Origin: Lederbergia lenta NBRC 16444
GTDB taxonomy: Bacteria > Bacillota > Bacilli > Bacillales > Bacillaceae_C
NCBI RefSeq assembly: GCF_001591545.1
Contig: NZ_BCVC01000003.1
Span: forward strand, 310,001-374,000
Direction of reading: 5' to 3'
Length of the DNA: 64,000 nucleotides
Shown piece by piece: positions 17,356-26,019 of the stretch. Below the pieces are notes generated by a model that had not been told where the DNA came from, ran no database searches, and saw nothing but the letters and a program-made list of their open reading frames with translations. Within the stretch, counting starts at the first letter, position 1, and each line of letters begins with the position of its first letter. The translations under genes were made by a program, and so were the position numbers.

Positions 17356-18261
17356 TTATTTTACCAATCTAACAAAATCTTGTTCTCCTACAATTTCAAT
17401 CGGGTATCCTTGCTCCATCATTTCTTCCGCCTTTTTCATTTTCAAACTTTTAATTCCTTGCACATATTTGTATAAATCTTGCTCTCCCACTATTAAGAAG
17501 TTCGTCGCTAAATCCACACGTTCTTTACAGGTAGCACCACAATTGACTGCATATTGAGCAGCCATCGATCTAGTCATCGACATCATTTTACCAGTAAATA
17601 CAATGTTTGCCCCGTAAAATGGATGCTTTGTATTCGTTATTATATGTTCAGGGACAATTCCTTTTAGTGATGAATCTTGCGAACTTTTCCTTGAACGAGT
17701 CGGTTGTTTACTAGCAAGGCTAATAAGTTTAAGCTTGTGCAAACTAGATAGCTCTTGGATAGAGCTAGTTCGTGTTTTTTTCATCGCCTCAAGTATAATC
17801 TTTGCGGAAGCACGGGCATCTTCAAGCGCATCATGATGTTTTAGGCTAATACTTAAATAATTCGCGACAGTAGAAAGCTTATGATTATATAAATTCGGCC
17901 ACACCTTTTTTGCAATACGGTAAGAACATCCATATTGAAAGTTCGGCTCTGTTTCATGAATCCTACCTAAGGAGTCTCGAAGCACTCCGATATCAAAGCT
18001 CGCATTATGCGCAATAATCGTTTGATTCTCGATAAATCCTTTAAACCTCGGCCAAAACTCTTCAAATGTAGGTGCATCATGTACCATATATTCTGTAATG
18101 CCATGAATTTTCGTATTGTAATAATGAAATTCACTTAACGGATTGATCAATGTATGTAATTCTTCTTGAATTTTTCCGTTTTTTACTTTTACAATGCCGA
18201 TTGAGCATACACTCGACCGTACACTATTCGCTGTCTCAAAATCTATTGCAACAAAGTTCAT
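17356..18261 (-). CDS. DnaQ-like 3'-5' exonuclease with C-terminal BRCT domain
   Basis: 301-residue protein. Residues 1-165 are a DEDDh exonuclease fold with Asp7 and Glu9 in AIDFETA, Asp90 in IAHNASFD, and His143 with Asp148 in HHDALEDARA, so all catalytic residues are present. Residues about 215-301 form a BRCT-type domain (GANIVFTGKMMSMTRSMAA, then a GATCKERV loop), as in stand-alone PolC-epsilon-like exonucleases of Bacillales. It probably trims 3' ends in repair; the BRCT part would bind DNA ends or a partner. It is monocistronic, with its own terminator. Confidence 0.9.
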   Translation of the reverse strand: MNFVAIDFETANSVRSSVCSIGIVKVKNGKIQEELHTLINPLSEFHYYNTKIHGITEYMVHDAPTFEEFWPRFKGFIENQTIIAHNASFDIGVLRDSLGRIHETEPNFQYGCSYRIAKKVWPNLYNHKLSTVANYLSISLKHHDALEDARASAKIILEAMKKTRTSSIQELSSLHKLKLISLASKQPTRSRKSSQDSSLKGIVPEHIITNTKHPFYGANIVFTGKMMSMTRSMAAQYAVNCGATCKERVDLATNFLIVGEQDLYKYVQGIKSLKMKKAEEMMEQGYPIEIVGEQDFVRLVK

Positions 18262-18578
18262 CTTTTACTCCACCTTGCTATGTTTGGATACTTTCATTAT
18301 CTCATAATTAACTGCTCACGCAAAAGCCCCCATCTGAAGCAGTTAATCTTTCTCACAACTAGCAACTTTACGATAGCGCGTGATTTGGAAACGGGGTAAT
18401 AAATTGTTTATCATCGATTATTTCCCTCTTTCTATATACCAAAATATTTTTCATTCTACTCAAAGTTAAAAATCTTTAGAAAGTAATAAATTAAATTGAT
18501 ATACTATTAATGGTCTCCTTCACGGGAATTAACTATAATAGTATTCAAATAGATAAATGGAAGACAAGGTGAGTTACT
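18262..18578. other. Intergenic region with one inverted repeat
   Basis: No gene is seen. ATTAACTGCT (18307-18316) and AGCAGTTAAT (18338-18347) form a perfect 10-bp inverted repeat upstream of the exonuclease. A TATAAT (18534-18539) 40 bases before the next gene could be its -10 box, without a good -35. Confidence 0.4.
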
Positions 18579-20267
18579 TTGATCGAATTAAAGTTGCGTC
18601 AAATTTTAAGACAAGTTAAAAGCGATAAACCTAAAATAAGATATGAAGCGCTTGGCAAGCTTTATCAGTATAAGAATCAAGATGGGCTTGAAATCCAAGT
18701 AGATGTTCTTAAGGACATGATTAAAACAGCAGCTTCCAAATTTCCCGAACGTGTTGATCGCTGGGATAATCCTTCTTTTTATCTCATCGAATTTGTCTGT
18801 GATTTTCCAATGCGGGAAGTAGTTGAGAGCCTGATACAGCACTTTGACGGGCTGGACTTACATGCGAAAGAACAGGCAATCGAACTTTTGATAATGACAG
18901 AGAGCAAGGAAGTTTTTTATTTTCTCGAAGAAAAAATCATTAACTTGATGCAAACAGAAGACTTCATTATTCCAGTAAGGGCACTGTCTTCCTATCCAGT
19001 ACTTATGAAAGGAATACTTGATTCTTCATTGGAAAAACTTAGTTCAAGCCATTACAAATTCATGCTTTATCGCTTATTATTAGCCTTTAATTCTTCTGGT
19101 TATGAGCTAGGGTATAATAAAGAGGTTGTTCTCCCTTTCCTACTTGAAGACTATCACAATGAGAAACAGGAATACCTAAAGTTTGATTCTGAATATTCAA
19201 CAAAACATGCGTATAGTGCTTGGAAGGATAGTTATTTTATTCTCCGTAATCGAATGACATTGTTTATTCATTTAATGGAATATTATTATACTCCAGCTAT
19301 TGGCTTTGAGTTAGAAGAGGCCTTGAATTTTCAAGACCCATTGATCAGAACAGAAACGCTACTAGTATGTATATCTAAAAATCTTCCTTTTAAGCAAAGT
19401 ACTTTACTAGAATGTGCCGAACATATTGAAAGTGCAGAAAACATCTATTGGGAATTAAAATTAAGGAATCTAGAGCATCTTTACCCAATAACTGAAAGAA
19501 AACAACTACATTTGGCTAAAACCAGACTTTTTTTCACGATCATCAACCTACCTGATCAAGGAAATGAACAGCCCTTTTTTCCTGAAGATATTCAAGTGAT
19601 TGATAAAGTGGAAGCGGAAAATCCCCTCGGAGAGTTGGAACGTTATTATTTAATGAGATTTAAGGAACAAGGGGATATGTATGTCGGCTGGGCCGGAGGA
19701 TATGCCTTTGAAGAAGATGATGATGCAGCCAATATAAAAGATGTCACTTATACCGATTTTGTTGAATTTGATTCGGCCACTATTCAAGAACATAAACAGG
19801 CTTTTTTCAAAAAAAGAAGGCATTATAAAAGCGCACATGAAAACACTGTTTACTTTGAAAGTTCACCAAAGCTCAGCAAGGGAGCTTGGTTTATTTTAGC
19901 CATTCTTATCTCTAGTTGGTTTAGAGTAGTGTCTTCAGGATTTAAAGATCCGCTCTTACCTGCAATTGTTATCACTATTTTAGGAGGAGCTTACTGCTTA
20001 TATGAAAGTGTAAAGAATAAGAAAAGAAAAATCTCCATTATCGGTCCGACACTTGTAAAGCAGGATGGAGCTAAGCAATACAGTAGTAATTTTCATGACA
20101 TTAAAAAGATTGAATGTAATAAAAGGCATATTCTTACCTATAATATGGAAAATGAACTTGTTTTTAAATTCCCACTTAGATGGGTGCGTTATGAATTATT
20201 TCATCTTGCTATAAAAGAGCATAGCGCCCATTTAAAGAGTAAAATAATCATACAATCGAAAAACTAA
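18579..20267 (+). CDS. Large protein of unknown function with C-terminal membrane hairpin
   Basis: I do not recognise this 562-residue protein. Residues 1-300 are rich in amphipathic helices with a spacing suggestive of HEAT-like helical repeats (for example RYEALGKLYQYKNQDGLE and RTETLLVCISKNLPFKQ). An acidic stretch with EEDDDAAN lies near residue 387. Two membrane segments (about 430-480, GAWFILAILISSWFR and LLPAIVITILGGAYCLYESV) are followed by about 80 soluble residues resembling a small beta-rich domain. The start is TTG with AAGGTGAG 5 bases before it. It stands alone between a divergent gene and a terminator. Composition and codon use look like those of its neighbours. Confidence 0.8.
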   Translation: MIELKLRQILRQVKSDKPKIRYEALGKLYQYKNQDGLEIQVDVLKDMIKTAASKFPERVDRWDNPSFYLIEFVCDFPMREVVESLIQHFDGLDLHAKEQAIELLIMTESKEVFYFLEEKIINLMQTEDFIIPVRALSSYPVLMKGILDSSLEKLSSSHYKFMLYRLLLAFNSSGYELGYNKEVVLPFLLEDYHNEKQEYLKFDSEYSTKHAYSAWKDSYFILRNRMTLFIHLMEYYYTPAIGFELEEALNFQDPLIRTETLLVCISKNLPFKQSTLLECAEHIESAENIYWELKLRNLEHLYPITERKQLHLAKTRLFFTIINLPDQGNEQPFFPEDIQVIDKVEAENPLGELERYYLMRFKEQGDMYVGWAGGYAFEEDDDAANIKDVTYTDFVEFDSATIQEHKQAFFKKRRHYKSAHENTVYFESSPKLSKGAWFILAILISSWFRVVSSGFKDPLLPAIVITILGGAYCLYESVKNKKRKISIIGPTLVKQDGAKQYSSNFHDIKKIECNKRHILTYNMENELVFKFPLRWVRYELFHLAIKEHSAHLKSKIIIQSKN

Positions 20268-20308
20268 AATAGGATCGTTGTACATCCTATCCTTATTTAT
20301 GAGAAACC

Positions 20309-20345
20309 AAAAGAAGGAATTTGCTTACATTCCTTCTTTCTTTAT
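20309..20345. terminator. Bidirectional terminator
   Basis: AAGAAGGAAT (20311-20320) pairs with ATTCCTTCTT (20329-20338), with T-rich sequence following on the + strand. It separates two convergent genes. Confidence 0.75.
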
Positions 20346-20395
20346 TGTAGTAGCAGCTATTATTAGATTACGCCGAAGAACCTCTTCATGAAAGG

Positions 20396-20773
20396 TTACT
20401 CCCTTTTAGGCAATTGAATAGAATGCTTTTTTACATACTCTTCTTTTATAATGGGGTAGTTCTTTGTCATGAATATATGTACAAAATACATAAAGGGCAG
20501 TACTGCGGCTGGCAATAGAAACAGCAAGAACCAATATGGACTCTCCTTTATTCCTAATATAGTACCGCCAATAATACCAAAAAGAAGATAAAGCAATGAA
20601 ACAAAACATAGACTTACGTAGACAGGAAAAAAGCCTGTATTCATATAAATTAAAGCATACATTTTCATCTTTTGGCTTCTTCCTTGTATAAGTTGACTGA
20701 ACTTCCAATTCGTCTTTATTTCTGTTGCGGATCGTTTTAATACTTCTGATACGTTCCCCCATATTTTCTTCAT
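20396..20773 (-). CDS. Small membrane protein of unknown function
   Basis: A 125-residue protein starting at the ATG at 20773, which has GGAGG 9 bases before it; a longer in-frame ORF to 20842 would overlap the upstream gene and lacks a ribosome site. It has a soluble N-terminal 50 residues and two membrane segments (about 48-75 and 83-108), and ends basic. It starts 37 bases after the stop of a lipoprotein gene on the same strand, so the two are probably co-expressed. No family is recognised. Confidence 0.65.
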   Translation of the reverse strand: MKKIWGNVSEVLKRSATEIKTNWKFSQLIQGRSQKMKMYALIYMNTGFFPVYVSLCFVSLLYLLFGIIGGTILGIKESPYWFLLFLLPAAVLPFMYFVHIFMTKNYPIIKEEYVKKHSIQLPKRE

Positions 20774-20810
20774 GTCTTTAGGCCTCCACTCGTCCCTAAA
20801 CACACACCAA

Positions 20811-21362
20811 TTATTCTTCCAATTCGAATGTAGCATTTTCAAGTTTTACAACTTTGTTTTCCTCTGTCATCAACTGAAGCAGTGCTCCCCCCTCTTCAGT
20901 AACAGGAATCGTAAATGGAATCGCATGCCCTGGCTGAATAACACCTGCAAAAGATTCAGATAAGCTGACCTCTTCACGATCAAATACATAGTCTACAGAA
21001 CCATTCGTCTTCACGCCTGTCGTATATTCAAACTTAATATTTTTAATCGGCTTTTCCAAACGATTAATTCCTATGAATAAAAGGACGCTCTCACCTGCCT
21101 TAGTATCTACAAGATCAATTGGATGGATACTAAAATCATCGGTAACACCAATATCAGGGTTTGCTTCTACAAGCCCAGCTAATTGTTGATACATCTCATC
21201 TTCTAATGTGACCCCATTTGCTTCGTCTGCTTTTAATAATTGCATCGCAACCGCTTGTTTCTCCTTTTCCATCTCCATGCTTCCGCCTTCTTCACTTTTA
21301 TTAGTGACATTACAGCCCACCAACATTATTGCAAAGAATAAGATTATGAGTAGATTCCTCAC
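20811..21362 (-). CDS. Putative lipoprotein of unknown function
   Basis: 183-residue secreted lipoprotein: hydrophobic signal followed by the lipobox LVGC (Cys17). The mature part starts with a polar linker (NVTNKSEEGGSMEMEKEKQ) and then a domain with several beta-strand-like stretches (KNIKFEYTTGVKTNGSVDYV, AGVIQPGHAIPFTIPVTEEG), which could be an Ig-like or DUF-type extracellular fold. The start appears to be GTG with AGGGG 8 bases before it. It is likely in one transcription unit with the downstream membrane protein. No function is assignable. Confidence 0.7.
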   Translation of the reverse strand: MRNLLIILFFAIMLVGCNVTNKSEEGGSMEMEKEKQAVAMQLLKADEANGVTLEDEMYQQLAGLVEANPDIGVTDDFSIHPIDLVDTKAGESVLLFIGINRLEKPIKNIKFEYTTGVKTNGSVDYVFDREEVSLSESFAGVIQPGHAIPFTIPVTEEGGALLQLMTEENKVVKLENATFELEE

Positions 21363-21824
21363 TCCAAAACACCCCTATTCATCTATGATTGAACCCTTCT
21401 ATTGAAAGGAATCTGTAAAACTAAGATAAATTAAATCTTACCTAATCACTACTTGCCTTCAATTAGTTTTGATTACTAATAAATATCATTACTAGCCTAC
21501 TATGTCAAAGTAACCTAAGGTAAAAATAAATAATTACTCGACCTTCCCTCCTGTTATTTACTTTCCTATTCTTAAATGATTTATTTTTTCTACTTTTTAG
21601 TTGATTAATTATATTTAAGTTACAAAGTAATCTTCTGTTCTTATCTATCCCAGCACTTTCTACACAAATTTCATATTCTCACCTATCGATCACAAGGATA
21701 GTAAAACTTTGAGAGTGAAAAGCTTTATTATGTAGTCAACAGCGAGGAAACAAAGTATGATAGAAAGAAGTAATTGAAAGATTAATCCCACTTTTTAAAA
21801 ATCTCATTTTATGGAGGGGTATTT
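21363..21824. other. AT-rich intergenic region, nothing recognised
   Basis: 462 bases between divergent genes. No ORF, strong hairpin or consensus promoter was seen. It should contain the promoters for the lipoprotein operon and the SDR gene. Confidence 0.5.
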
Positions 21825-22841
21825 ATGAAGGCACTTTTTATCGGGGGAACTGGAACGATCAGTACTGCCATTACGAAACAATTATTAGAAAAAGGATGCG
21901 AACTCTATCTTCTTAATAGAGGCAACAGAAATGAGGCGCTACCAACTGGTGTAAATGTCATTACAGCTGATATAAATGATGAAGATAAGGTTGCTAAACT
22001 AATTGAAGACCTCGAGTTTGATGTCGTTGCTGACTTTATCGCATTTGAACCTTCTCAATTAGAAAGAGATTATCGATTATTTAATGGCAAAACGAAACAA
22101 TTTATGTTTATTAGTTCAGCTTCTGCCTATCAGAGCCCTCTAGCAGATTATAGAATTACAGAGGGAACACCTTTATCCAATCCATATTGGGATTATTCGC
22201 GAAATAAGATTGCCTGTGAAGATTACTTGATGAAACAGTATCGGGAAAACGGATTTCCAATTACGATTATTAGACCAAGTCACACCTATGATGAACGTTC
22301 CATTCCGCTTGGTGTACATGGTACCAACGGAAGTTGGCAAGTGGCTAAACGGATGTTGGAGAACAAGCCGGTAATTATCCACGGAGATGGTACTTCCTTA
22401 TGGACAATGACTCATAATAGTGATTTTGCTAAGGGCTTTATCGGTTTAATGGGCAATATTCATGCAATTGGTGAGTCAGTACATATCACTTCCGATGAAA
22501 CCGTTACTTGGAATCAAATTTATGAGATCATCGCTGATGCATTGGGAGTGAAACTCAACGCTGTTCATGTTTCATCAGAATTCCTGGCTGCGTGCAGTCA
22601 AGAGGATCTTACGGGTGGACTTTTAGGAGATAAAGCCAACTCAGTTGTGTTCGATAATTCAAAGTTGAAAAGACTGGTTCCAGATTTTGTTGCAACAACC
22701 CGTCTAGACCAAGGTATGAAACAAACAATTCAATATATTTTAGAACATCCTGAGCATCAGAAAGAGGATCAAGAATTTGACGTTTGGTGTGATAAGGTGA
22801 TCGATGCATTAGATGCTGCGCTCGCGAAAATAAAAGAATAG
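21825..22841 (+). CDS. NAD(P)-dependent epimerase/dehydratase-type SDR
   Basis: 338-residue atypical extended short-chain dehydrogenase. The dinucleotide motif GGTGTIS (8-14) replaces the usual GxxGxxG with the variant seen in isoflavone-reductase and CSP41-like proteins. The catalytic Tyr/Lys pair is probably in YWDYSRNKIACE (about residues 125-135), preceded by SSASAY. The C-terminal part has the substrate-domain pattern of NDP-sugar epimerases. GGAGGGG lies 7 bases before the ATG. It is monocistronic and followed by the proS leader. The substrate is unknown. Confidence 0.8.
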   Translation: MKALFIGGTGTISTAITKQLLEKGCELYLLNRGNRNEALPTGVNVITADINDEDKVAKLIEDLEFDVVADFIAFEPSQLERDYRLFNGKTKQFMFISSASAYQSPLADYRITEGTPLSNPYWDYSRNKIACEDYLMKQYRENGFPITIIRPSHTYDERSIPLGVHGTNGSWQVAKRMLENKPVIIHGDGTSLWTMTHNSDFAKGFIGLMGNIHAIGESVHITSDETVTWNQIYEIIADALGVKLNAVHVSSEFLAACSQEDLTGGLLGDKANSVVFDNSKLKRLVPDFVATTRLDQGMKQTIQYILEHPEHQKEDQEFDVWCDKVIDALDAALAKIKE

Positions 22842-22976
22842 AGAGAAATCAACGAGCTATCTGCCAAAACTGCGCAATAAAATATATTTACAGTCCCCTC
22901 TTGCAATTTAGTTTGACTATGACCAAGAGATTACTGCAAAATATACGTATGGTGGGAGTCCAAACTTTTAACCGAA

Positions 22977-23005
22977 TTGTATTCACTCCAAGTATTTGTT
23001 ATATT
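22977..23005 (+). promoter_or_regulatory. Promoter of the proS T-box transcript
   Basis: TTGTAT (22977-22982) and TATATT (23000-23005) are separated by 17 bases, just before the leader RNA. Confidence 0.6.
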
Positions 23006-23011
23006 ATAGGC

Positions 23012-23256
23012 AATATTAACTCGTTGATGTGGCCAAGTAAATAAGAATTGTGAAACAGAAAATATAGCAACTTGCTGAGAGCTATATCACCCCTTCTTAT
23101 AGAAACCTACCACGGAGAAGTTATGAAAACATAACCGAGTCGTTTTCGTTAACAAACGTTTTAGAGGGCTTATATTTAATTAAGCTAAACTAAGGTGGTA
23201 CCACGTCTATCCAGCACAAAGACGTCCTTAAACAAGGGCAGATTTGTGCTTTTTAT
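23012..23256 (+). ncRNA. T-box riboswitch controlling proS
   Basis: The conserved T-box sequence AAGGTGGTACCACG lies at 23192-23205 and is followed by a terminator: AGCACAAA (23213-23220) pairs with TTTGTGCT (23243-23250) and then a T-run. The TGGT in the T-box would pair with the 3' end of a tRNA with discriminator A. In Stem I, the segment AAACCTACC puts a proline codon CCT (23106-23108) in a position consistent with the specifier loop, matching the downstream gene. Uncharged tRNA-Pro should therefore stabilise the antiterminator and switch the gene on. Confidence 0.88.
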
Positions 23257-23274
23257 TATGAGGAGGAAACAGTA

Positions 23275-24714
23275 ATGACTAATCAACAGAAAAATGATTT
23301 TACAAGCTGGTATATCGAGACGATTCAAAAAGCAGATTTAATGGATTACACACCCGTTCGCGGCTGTATCGCATTCAAACCAGATGGCTATGAAATATGG
23401 GAACATATTAAAGATGAAATGGACCGACGCTTTAAGGAAACGGGACATCGTAACGCGTATTTTCCGATGTTGATTCCCGAGAATTTTTTTCAAAAGGAAA
23501 AGGATCATATTGAAGGATTTTCACCAGAGCTTCCTTGGGTTACAGAAGCCGCAGGTGAAAAATTAGAAGAACGTTTGGCACTTCGCCCTACATCTGAAAC
23601 AATGATTGGTCATTTATATAGTGATTGGATCAAAAGCTATCGGGATCTTCCTGTATTGATTAATCAATGGGCAAATGTCTTCCGTTGGGAAAAGAAAACA
23701 CTTCCTTTCATCCGAACTTCTGAATTTTTATGGCAGGAAGGACATACTGCTCACGAAGATGAAAAGGAAGCTCGTGAAGAAACAATGCAAATGCTAAACA
23801 TTTATAAAGAGATCGTAGAAGAGCTTTTGGCTATTCCAGTATACGACGGTCAAAAAACACCTTCTGAGCGGTTTGCAGGGGCTGTGGACACGTATTCGAT
23901 CGAAGCAATGATGAAGGATGGGAAAGCAGTCCAAGCAGGAACTTCCCATTACTTAGGTACAAAGTTTGCTGAGGCATTTGACATTAAGTATTTAAATAAA
24001 GAAAATAAGCATGAATTTGTGCATACAACATCATGGGGAACGTCTACACGTCTAATTGGCTCTGTTATTATGGTGCATGGCGATGAACAAGGGCTTGTAT
24101 TACCTCCCCGTATTGCGCCAACACAGGTTGTATTAATTCCAGTAGGACCATGGAAGAAAAATCCTGAAATTATGGAAAAACTAGATGAACTTTTTGCTGC
24201 ATTGAAAGCAAAAGGCATTCGAGTGCGTCTAGATGATTCTAATCAATCACCTGGCTATAAATTCAATGAGTGGGAACTTAAAGGTGTGCCAATCCGTGTG
24301 GAACTAGGACCTCGTGATTTGGAAAAGAATCAAGCACTTATAAAAGCTCGCGATGAGGATGAGAAAGTAGCTATTGATCTTCCAACTATAGCTGACCATA
24401 TTGAAGGGGCATTACAGACGATGCAAACGCGCTTATTAGAAAAAGCTCGAGCATTCCGTGACATGCATTCCCATACACATGTAGACACACTGCAACAATT
24501 AATCAAGCATATTGCTGATTCAACAGAAAACGGAGAAATTCCAGGCTGGATCCTTGCAGGTTGGTGTGGCGATGACGCTTGTGAAGAACATGTAAAAGAA
24601 GAAACGAAATTTACGACACGCAATATCCCATTTAACCCACCAGCTAAGAAGTCTACTTGTATAAACTGTGGTAAAGAAGCGAAGCATACCGTTTGGTTTG
24701 GCCGCGCCTATTAA
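23275..24714 (+). CDS. proS: Prolyl-tRNA synthetase, archaeal/eukaryotic-like type
   Basis: 479-residue class IIa synthetase that charges tRNA-Pro. It lacks the insertion domain of the usual bacterial ProRS and instead shows the shorter type 3 architecture: motif 2 around VFRWEKKTLPFIRTSEF (about 139-155), motif 3 in VMVHGDEQGLVLPPRIAP-like sequence (about 268-285), an anticodon-binding domain (about 285-385) and a C-terminal zinc-like domain with four cysteines (WCGDDACEE and CINCGKEAKH) ending in Tyr, all typical of this type. AGGAGG precedes the ATG. Expression is under a T-box with a proline specifier. Bacilli with this enzyme often have a second, ordinary ProRS elsewhere. Confidence 0.96.
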   Translation: MTNQQKNDFTSWYIETIQKADLMDYTPVRGCIAFKPDGYEIWEHIKDEMDRRFKETGHRNAYFPMLIPENFFQKEKDHIEGFSPELPWVTEAAGEKLEERLALRPTSETMIGHLYSDWIKSYRDLPVLINQWANVFRWEKKTLPFIRTSEFLWQEGHTAHEDEKEAREETMQMLNIYKEIVEELLAIPVYDGQKTPSERFAGAVDTYSIEAMMKDGKAVQAGTSHYLGTKFAEAFDIKYLNKENKHEFVHTTSWGTSTRLIGSVIMVHGDEQGLVLPPRIAPTQVVLIPVGPWKKNPEIMEKLDELFAALKAKGIRVRLDDSNQSPGYKFNEWELKGVPIRVELGPRDLEKNQALIKARDEDEKVAIDLPTIADHIEGALQTMQTRLLEKARAFRDMHSHTHVDTLQQLIKHIADSTENGEIPGWILAGWCGDDACEEHVKEETKFTTRNIPFNPPAKKSTCINCGKEAKHTVWFGRAY

Positions 24715-24717
24715 TCG

Positions 24718-24755
24718 AAAAAGTCACCTTGCTTCCAGCAAGGTGACTTTTTACT
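24718..24755 (+). terminator. Terminator of proS
   Basis: A perfect 16-bp stem (24718-24733 with 24737-24752), starting AAAAAGTCACC, with a 3-base loop and a T-rich 3' arm. Confidence 0.9.
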
Positions 24756-24786
24756 TCTATTATTTTCAGATACGGATAAATCAGCT

Positions 24787-24830
24787 AGAAAAGCACCTAT
24801 TTGGGACATAAATAGATGCTTTTCTGTTTT
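24787..24830. terminator. Second hairpin, terminator-like
   Basis: AGAAAAGCACCTATTT (24787-24802) pairs with AAATAGATGCTTTTCT (24810-24825) with one mismatch, then GTTTTTA on the + strand. It lies immediately before the 21-bp repeat block. Confidence 0.6.
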
Positions 24831-24831
24831 T

Positions 24832-24957
24832 ACTGGCGGTTAGCAGATTGTTACAAGCCGTCGTCCTGAGAGTACTGGCCGTTAGCATGTTTTTACAAGC
24901 CATCGCGGGCAGTATACTGGCCGTCGTAGCTCAAATACAAGCCGTTGTCACTTTCAC
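24832..24957. repeat. Six tandem 21-bp repeats (three 42-bp units)
   Basis: Units begin at 24832, 24853, 24874, 24895, 24916 and 24937. Odd units open ACTGGCSGTTAGC or ACTGGCCGTCG and even units open ACAAGCCGTC or ACAAGCCATC; the rest of each unit is variable. The spacing of 21 bases is exact. There are no spacers of CRISPR type. One + strand frame is open through the block and encodes a heptad-like pattern beginning LAVSRLLQAVVLRV, but it has no start codon. The function is unknown. It lies between the proS terminator and the 3' end of mgtE. Confidence 0.8.
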
Positions 24958-25009
24958 CATCTTGAAAGAAAAGCATTCCTTGGTTTTGAATATATTACTT
25001 CATTTATTT

Positions 25010-26005
25010 TCACATTAGTTTTGAAATGAACATTGTCGCAATGCCAAAATAAATAAGTAGGGACAATATATCATTAATGGTTGTAATGAGAGGTCCAGAT
25101 GCTACAGCAGGGTCTGTTTTAAACTTGTATAAAATGAGCGGGATAATTGTCCCAGCAAGTGTTCCTATAATCAGAGTAGCGAGAAGTGACGAGCCCACAA
25201 CGAGACCCAGTGTTAGGCTTCCTCGCCAAACAAATGCAATAATCGCAATAACAATTGCGCATGTAATACCGATAATCACTCCGACAATTAACTCTCGAAA
25301 CAACAGTTTCAACGTTTTACTGAAATTTAGATCTTCTGAAACGAGACCACGGACGACTACTGCGAGCGATTGTGTTCCTGTATTTCCAGTCATCCCTGCA
25401 ATCATCGGCATGAAAAATGCAAGAGCAACAACTGCTTCAAGAGTAGCCTCAAACCTTTCAATAATTCCTCCTGAGATAAGTCCGATAAATAATAAAAGAA
25501 TAAGCCACGGTAGTCTTCTCGCAGCGGCTATAAAAGGGCTCGTTTGAAAGTCAATTTCCTTCCCAGATGCAGAAAGTTTTCCGATATCCTCATCCGCTTC
25601 TTGTTGCATAACATCTAAGATATCCTCCACATGTATTACTCCAATAATTTGTTCCCTATTATTAATAACAGGAATTGAAACTAAGTCTTTATCACGAAAG
25701 ATATGCACTGCTTCTTCCTGATCCAAATCCGTTGGGAAAGAAGTAATTTCCTTCACCATAATATTTTTTATCAAATCGTTATCAGTAGCACCAAGTAATT
25801 CTCGAATAGACAAAACTCCCATTAGCCTGCTATCAGTGCTAACAATATACAAATAGTGAATATTCGTTTTATCTCGTACGTTTTGCCGAAGACGTGACAG
25901 TGCTTCCTTCACTGTGTATGTTTCTTGAAGAGCGATAAAGCCCTTTTTCATAAGTGTTCCAGTCGTTTCCTGCTTGAAAACGCCATTAGTTATTGTTGTG
26001 CCCAT
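25010..26005 (-). CDS. mgtE: MgtE-type magnesium transporter without the N domain
   Basis: 331-residue Mg2+ transporter. A tandem CBS region (about residues 15-135, with motifs such as GVLSIRELLGA and GVIHVEDILDVM) is followed by about 40 residues of linker and five membrane segments (about 165-330), with the pore-region motif MPMIAGMTGNTGTQSLAVVVRG and the end DPAVASGPLITTINDI. Full MgtE is about 450 residues with an N-terminal helical Mg-sensing domain that is absent here. The ATG at 26005 has AGGAGG 9 bases before it; a longer in-frame ORF overlaps the small ORF upstream. Expression is controlled by an M-box Mg2+ riboswitch. Confidence 0.92.
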   Translation of the reverse strand: MGTTITNGVFKQETTGTLMKKGFIALQETYTVKEALSRLRQNVRDKTNIHYLYIVSTDSRLMGVLSIRELLGATDNDLIKNIMVKEITSFPTDLDQEEAVHIFRDKDLVSIPVINNREQIIGVIHVEDILDVMQQEADEDIGKLSASGKEIDFQTSPFIAAARRLPWLILLLFIGLISGGIIERFEATLEAVVALAFFMPMIAGMTGNTGTQSLAVVVRGLVSEDLNFSKTLKLLFRELIVGVIIGITCAIVIAIIAFVWRGSLTLGLVVGSSLLATLIIGTLAGTIIPLILYKFKTDPAVASGPLITTINDILSLLIYFGIATMFISKLM

Positions 26006-26019
26006 ATATGTGGACCTCC

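Noticed and set aside
24832-24957. CRISPR array
   Set aside because: Units are contiguous without unique spacers, period 21, and no cas genes are nearby.
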